Positions 15,033-19,652 of a stretch of DNA of 19,652 nt are shown here, one piece after another. Below the pieces are notes generated by a model. That model saw only the letters and a list, made by a program, of their open reading frames with translations. It had not been told where the DNA came from and did not search any database. Source of the DNA: Bacteroides sp. (lineage in GTDB: Bacteria > Bacteroidota > Bacteroidia > Bacteroidales > Bacteroidaceae); the NCBI RefSeq assembly GCF_030151085.1, contig NZ_JASLER010000100.1, positions 1 to 19,652 of the forward strand, in the 5' to 3' direction. Each line of letters starts with the position of its first letter. Position 1 is the first letter of the stretch. Made by a program: the position numbers and the translations under genes.

Positions 15033-16979
15033 TTAATGGTTAGGATTCTTTTCGATATAAGGATTACCTGCCGTTTGAGGATAGGTAGTGTAGAACATTG
15101 TACGGTCAAAGTTCAATGGTTGACTATAAAAGGTGAACGATCCGCGATGCTCTAACAATACTTTACGGAAGATCCATTTTCCATGATCGGCATCCCCCGG
15201 AGCATAAATTTTATAAGGCCACAAGCCCTTCATCATAGAAGTTTCATTCGTATTGTCATAAGCCCAGACTTCATCAGCCAGTCTCCAACGCTTCAAGTCA
15301 TAATAACGATGGTCTTCATAAGCCAGTTCCACACGACGTTCGTTGATTATACGGTTAAAGTCAAGCTCATTATCAGTCAATTTGAATGATGCACCACCCG
15401 CACGTTCACGAATTTCATTAATCAAGTTCAAAGCCCATTCGCGCGTATTCTTACCTAAATAAGTGGCTATACCGTTCTCTGACAAGCAATAAGCGGCTTC
15501 AGCAGCATTCAACACCGCTTCACCATATCGGAAGATTACATAAGGTACCGTACTAGCACCCTCGGCCTCGGTTCCCGCATTCACATCAACAAACTTACGC
15601 ATCAGGAAACCCGTATGTGAAATATATCCACTAGAACGATGAGGACCTTCTATACCAGTTATACGTTCACCATTGTAGTCATTAGCAGTAGAAAGATAGT
15701 TTTCCATTGCATCAATAGTCTTGAAGGTGAAGCTTCCATCTACATTCTTTATAGCCAGTCCGGCTTGGAAATCAAGGTTCGCACCACGGAAAGAAGAACC
15801 CGGCATCAAAATAGAACCGGATAAACGAGGATCACGATCTGCGAAAATATCTCCAGCGTTATCATATATCTTATAGCTCAAAGTAGAAACTCCGTCTTCC
15901 ATCTTTTCAACCTGAACCGGTCCATTATAAGGATTCAAAGGTTCTGTGGTTTTAGACGAAAGTTTTTCATAAGCGTCTACCTGATTTAAAGTAGGATTCA
16001 ACTCACAGCCTGTTTTAAGTCCTGCATGCATAGCAGCACAAATTGATTTAGTAGTATAGTAATTCTTGAAATTCACACCATCATAGTCACGGCAGAAAAT
16101 CACTTCAGGATTGCCTTTAGCAGTCTGGAAAAGACTAGCATAATTGTTATCCAAATTACTATCTACTTTATACAAGGAATAACCCTGCTCTTTTAATGCA
16201 ACATAAGCATCCAATGATTTCTGGAAATAGCTGTTAGCATTCTCCTTGGGAATTCCTACCGCACCACTGGGCAATATCAATCCTTTAGCCTGGCTCTTGT
16301 CATAATTATACGCCAAACTCCCGGCATAAAGCATCGCACGACATTTCAAGGCTAAAGCAGAGCCAACAGTTGCACGTGATTTTACACTTGAGTTGACAGC
16401 TGCTAAATCACCAACGATAGCATCTACTTCGGAAGCAATAAAGTCATATACTTCCGACTCCTTATTACGTGGACGAGCCAGTTCAAGGGTATTTTCCGTA
16501 TAATCAAACACTTCTTCTATGATAGGTACACCACCCATTACAGTCACCATCTTGAAATAAACTAATGCACGCAAGAAGCGTGCTTCAGCCAAGAAATATT
16601 TCTGTTGATCGGCAGATATATTAGAAACGCTATTTGTCAATTCACGAATATGGATATTTATTTCACGAATCAATTCATAATCATAATATTGGCGATAATC
16701 ACGATTTACATTGCCTGCCTGATCCCAATAAGAACTGCCTTGCGAACACTCATCCCAACGGGCCACATCCATCAAGCCCGAACCCGTACCGGTTCCACCA
16801 AATTCCTGGTCGAACTTTAGTCTGGAATATAAGTTAGCAGCCACACTACTAATACTTTCTACCGAAGAATAAACCTGATTGCCGGACATTGCCGTATTAT
16901 CCTCTTGCGACAACCAATCTTCACAAGAAGTACACATAAAAGCACATACTGCCAATGCTATATATAATTTCTTTTTCAT
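15033..16979 (-). CDS. SusD/RagB-like outer-membrane glycan-binding lipoprotein
   Basis: A 648-residue surface lipoprotein that acts as the lid over its SusC partner and delivers oligosaccharides to it. The signal peptide ends at TSC with Cys19 lipidated. Tetratricopeptide-like helices include AEARFLRALVYFKMVTVMGG at about 131-150, followed by the usual VPII. The C-terminal SusD signatures are RYGEAVLNAAEAAY (484-497), NLINEIRERAG (518-528) and ERRVELAYEDHRYYDLKRW (547-565). It is rather long for the family, with a loop region around 230-450 where binding residues would differ between PULs. It follows the SusC gene after 13 bp, as usual for these pairs. The ligand is inferred from the downstream enzymes: an arabinose-decorated glycan or glycoprotein. 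Confidence 0.95.
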   Translation of the reverse strand: MKKKLYIALAVCAFMCTSCEDWLSQEDNTAMSGNQVYSSVESISSVAANLYSRLKFDQEFGGTGTGSGLMDVARWDECSQGSSYWDQAGNVNRDYRQYYDYELIREINIHIRELTNSVSNISADQQKYFLAEARFLRALVYFKMVTVMGGVPIIEEVFDYTENTLELARPRNKESEVYDFIASEVDAIVGDLAAVNSSVKSRATVGSALALKCRAMLYAGSLAYNYDKSQAKGLILPSGAVGIPKENANSYFQKSLDAYVALKEQGYSLYKVDSNLDNNYASLFQTAKGNPEVIFCRDYDGVNFKNYYTTKSICAAMHAGLKTGCELNPTLNQVDAYEKLSSKTTEPLNPYNGPVQVEKMEDGVSTLSYKIYDNAGDIFADRDPRLSGSILMPGSSFRGANLDFQAGLAIKNVDGSFTFKTIDAMENYLSTANDYNGERITGIEGPHRSSGYISHTGFLMRKFVDVNAGTEAEGASTVPYVIFRYGEAVLNAAEAAYCLSENGIATYLGKNTREWALNLINEIRERAGGASFKLTDNELDFNRIINERRVELAYEDHRYYDLKRWRLADEVWAYDNTNETSMMKGLWPYKIYAPGDADHGKWIFRKVLLEHRGSFTFYSQPLNFDRTMFYTTYPQTAGNPYIEKNPNH

Positions 16980-16992
16980 ATATCAGATACCA

Positions 16993-19652
16993 TTAAAAAG
17001 TTAAGTTTACACCAATTGTATATACTCGATGTTGGGGATAATCGGCTCCTTGTACGCCTGATACCTCAGGGTCTATACCATAATCTTTCATATTGTCGAA
17101 TGAGAATAGATTTGTCCCTTCAAAGTAGAAACGACATCTTTGGATGAAAGCCTTTCTTGTCCACTCAATTGGCAATGTATAACCAATCACCAGATTACGT
17201 AAGCGCAAATAACTAACATTCTTATTATAGAAATTATTCACATACCATGTAGAAGGAGACTGGTCACCTCTGAATGCAGGGAACTTGCCTGCCACCCAAG
17301 GAGAAGTAGGATCAAAAATATCTTCGTGATGCCAAACATCCAATGTATTATATTTAAATCCATTCGCAGTATAATTCACGCCACTACCCCAAATAGAGAA
17401 CCAGTCGGGACACCACGTATTCATAAATCCTCCTGCAAAATCAGCGGCAACATCCAGCCCTTTCCAATCGAATCCGAGAGAGAAACCTAACGACAACAAA
17501 GGATTCTTATTTCCCTGTCCGCCATTTTCCCAAGGATATTCTCCACCACCATATCCTAACGGTCGTCTGTCGAAGTCATTAATAACACCGTCGCCATTGT
17601 AGTCTTTGAAAATCAAATCACCCGGCAACAAGGTAGTATTGTTTCTTCCATCAATATTCACCGGATAATTATCAATTTCTTCCTGTGACTGGAATACACC
17701 AATCACATCATACATCCAGATTCTACCATTCTCCATATTGGCCCAACGCTCACTCTTGCTCCACCAATACTGGTCGATAGCATTAAAGAATTTCTCTCCA
17801 TATACTTTTCCGTTCTTACGACGCGCTAAAGTGGCATTAGCACTCACAAAGTAGTTGAAGTCATTCACCTTGTCATTCCACTTGATTGCAACATCAAAAC
17901 CTACGTTCATATCCGAGTTCAAGTTCTGTGGTAATACATTCAGACCACTTTCCTTAGGGAAATTGATGTCATCCGGTCTTGCAGCAATTCCAGATCTCTT
18001 ACGCTTAAACATATCGAATTCGAAGTTCAACTTATTATCCAGAAATCCCAATTCAAAGCCGACATCAATAATCGAGCTCTTCATCCAGCTTAAGGTAGTA
18101 ACAGGTATCCCTTTTACTTTGGAACCCGTAATAACTTTGTTGTCGCTTGAAGAAAATGGATCGGAAGGGAAGTATGCCGAACCTTGTTGGTAATTATAGC
18201 CCGACAAATAGGCAAAGTCAGGATATAAATCGCCCAAACCATCATCACCCACTTCACCATAAGAGAATCTCAATTTAGCATTAGAGATCCAATCCGCAAC
18301 CTTTGATTCCTTAAAGAATCCCTCTTCCGAAATACGCCATGCCGCAGAGAAAGACGGGAAGAATGCCCAACGCTTCTCTTTCGGAAACTTCCATGAACCG
18401 TCGTAACGACCTGCAAAGTCTAAAATATATTTCTGGGCATAGTTGTAACCGGCTCTAAACACAAAACTGGCAGTAGAGGTCTGAATCTTTTTCTCACTAA
18501 CTGTATTATTTTCACTAGTACCAACCAAATCCACATAAGGATTTTCTACAGGAGACTGCGTAATGGACAAATAGTTTTGTTGGCGTTGATAGAACTCAAA
18601 TCCAGCAGTACCAGTAATGTTATGCTTACCAAATGTATTGTCATAATTCAATAAGAATTGCCCATTAATATCATAAAAGTTATCTCGGATGCGGCTACGT
18701 TTTGCACCTCCGGCTTCTGCTTTATCATACTTCACGATATAGCTGTCTGTAGCACGGTCATAGGTATATTCTTTATACCCTTTTTCATTGCGGTTATTGT
18801 TGTTATTTGCAAAGAAATAGGAGAATAATGCTTTCGCAGTTAATCCTTTCAACGGAGTCTTATAATCTACAGTGAAAGTATTACGTACCGTACGCCATTT
18901 TGAATCATATTCTCCGGCATGTTCCTTGTCAAAGCCTGCCATATTGCGGGAGTCGTGAGCAATCAGATAGTTCAAATAGTTCGGGTTATCATTAGCAAAA
19001 GGACGATAAGTAGGTAACAAGCCAAACAGTGAGTTACGAATCAACTGATAACCACCAGCAGCCGCATCAATCGGAGTTATTGCAGGACCGCTATTACTTT
19101 CAATCTTGCCTGACATCTGATAACCGATTTTCAGAAAGTCCGTAACTTGCATATCAAAGTTGGCCTGCAAGTTGACACGGTTAAAGTTATAATCTTTAAA
19201 AACGGCATCTTGGTCTATATAAGAAGCGGATATATAGTAAGTCGTCTTCTCTCCTCCTCCCGAAACACTGGCGTTTACGTATTTTTGAGGAGCAGCATTA
19301 TTGACATAATTGTCGTACCAGTCGAAACTGCGATAGTCTTCGCCTGTTTCCGGATTATAAGTACCGGCTTTCCATTTTTCAAGTTCCACCTTAGTATTGT
19401 TGATCGCTGTAGGATCTGTCAATACACCACGGTTCACTTTCTGCATAGCCTGAGCATAGTTATATTCATAGGCATTCATCAATTCAGGATAGGTTGTCCA
19501 TTGTTGCCATGCCATATACGAATTGACCGAAACAGTTGGTTTCGAGCCTTTCTTACCATTCTTTGTAGTTACAAGAACTACACCATTAGCCGCCTTCATA
19601 CCATAGATTGCCGCAGCACCGTCCTTCAATATGGATATATTCTCAATATCAT
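16993..19652 (-). CDS. SusC-like TonB-dependent transporter, 5' end cut by window edge
   Basis: The C-terminal 886 or so residues of a SusC/RagA-type outer-membrane transporter that imports oligosaccharides with energy from TonB. The frame runs to the right edge: the first complete codons (from 19650) read DIENISILKDGAAAIYG, the conserved end of the plug domain, followed by AANGVVLVTTKNG. The apparent start at 19629 is a TTG inside this motif and not a real start. The barrel follows, with the typical periplasmic-side motif GDLIFKDYNGDGVINDFDRR and the terminal YTIGVNLTF, ending in an aromatic residue as outer-membrane barrels do. About 100-150 residues are missing: signal peptide, CarboxypepD_reg-like domain, TonB box and most of the plug. 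It is the first visible gene of the operon. Confidence 0.95.
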   Translation of the reverse strand, partial: DIENISILKDGAAAIYGMKAANGVVLVTTKNGKKGSKPTVSVNSYMAWQQWTTYPELMNAYEYNYAQAMQKVNRGVLTDPTAINNTKVELEKWKAGTYNPETGEDYRSFDWYDNYVNNAAPQKYVNASVSGGGEKTTYYISASYIDQDAVFKDYNFNRVNLQANFDMQVTDFLKIGYQMSGKIESNSGPAITPIDAAAGGYQLIRNSLFGLLPTYRPFANDNPNYLNYLIAHDSRNMAGFDKEHAGEYDSKWRTVRNTFTVDYKTPLKGLTAKALFSYFFANNNNNRNEKGYKEYTYDRATDSYIVKYDKAEAGGAKRSRIRDNFYDINGQFLLNYDNTFGKHNITGTAGFEFYQRQQNYLSITQSPVENPYVDLVGTSENNTVSEKKIQTSTASFVFRAGYNYAQKYILDFAGRYDGSWKFPKEKRWAFFPSFSAAWRISEEGFFKESKVADWISNAKLRFSYGEVGDDGLGDLYPDFAYLSGYNYQQGSAYFPSDPFSSSDNKVITGSKVKGIPVTTLSWMKSSIIDVGFELGFLDNKLNFEFDMFKRKRSGIAARPDDINFPKESGLNVLPQNLNSDMNVGFDVAIKWNDKVNDFNYFVSANATLARRKNGKVYGEKFFNAIDQYWWSKSERWANMENGRIWMYDVIGVFQSQEEIDNYPVNIDGRNNTTLLPGDLIFKDYNGDGVINDFDRRPLGYGGGEYPWENGGQGNKNPLLSLGFSLGFDWKGLDVAADFAGGFMNTWCPDWFSIWGSGVNYTANGFKYNTLDVWHHEDIFDPTSPWVAGKFPAFRGDQSPSTWYVNNFYNKNVSYLRLRNLVIGYTLPIEWTRKAFIQRCRFYFEGTNLFSFDNMKDYGIDPEVSGVQGADYPQHRVYTIGVNLTF

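Noticed and set aside
19627..19629. True start of the SusC-like gene at 19629
   Set aside because: This TTG is a leucine codon within the conserved plug motif ISILKDGAAAIYG; the frame stays open to the window edge.

Overview
The window looks like part of a gut-type Bacteroides (or close Bacteroidales) chromosome. The reasons are a SusC/SusD pair with its third-position surface lipoprotein, several glycoside hydrolases typical of polysaccharide utilization loci (PULs), A/T-rich leaders without strong Shine-Dalgarno sequences, and Bacteroidales-style lipoprotein signals. The species cannot be named from the sequence alone. All twelve protein genes lie on the minus strand with short gaps or overlaps, so they read as one long operon or two linked ones, transcribed from the right edge towards the left. 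No regulator (hybrid two-component, SusR-like or ECF sigma/anti-sigma) is present; it probably lies beyond the right edge.

In transcription order: (1) glycan capture at the outer membrane, with a SusC-like TonB-dependent transporter cut by the right edge (16993-19652), a SusD-like lipoprotein (15033-16979) and a DUF3823-type lipoprotein (14268-15020); (2) after a 120-bp gap holding a long RNA hairpin, a four-gene corrinoid methyltransferase cassette: a URO-D-fold candidate substrate demethylase (13107-14147), a corrinoid carrier (12458-13096), a MetH-activation-domain-like protein (11790-12464) and an MtaA-type zinc methyltransferase (10709-11719); (3) catabolism, with two DUF1680 beta-L-arabinofuranosidases of the GH127/GH146 type (8329-10659 and 4998-6878) flanking an FHS/FucP-type sugar permease (7040-8308), then a GH2-GH43 fusion (2123-4990) and a GH43 lipoprotein (544-2091).

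The most unusual point is the methyltransferase cassette inside an arabinose-targeting PUL. Such three-part systems (substrate methyltransferase, corrinoid protein, second methyltransferase) are known from methanogens and acetogens, where they demethylate methanol, methylamines or methoxy-aromatics. Here the setting suggests that the target glycan carries O-methyl groups (a methylated sugar, or the methoxyl of ferulate esterified to arabinose), and that the cell removes the methyl group through a cobamide and passes it to a thiol or folate acceptor. This is an inference; the substrate and acceptor cannot be read from the sequence.

The left 543 bp hold no convincing gene but are highly structured: a 22-bp tandem repeat whose units contain small palindromes (35-136), a hairpin (168-191), and a composite element (275-485) with perfect 57-bp inverted arms that contain smaller palindromes around a second 16-bp inverted pair. 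This last element resembles a REP/BIME-like mobile palindrome cluster and explains a spurious small ORF there.
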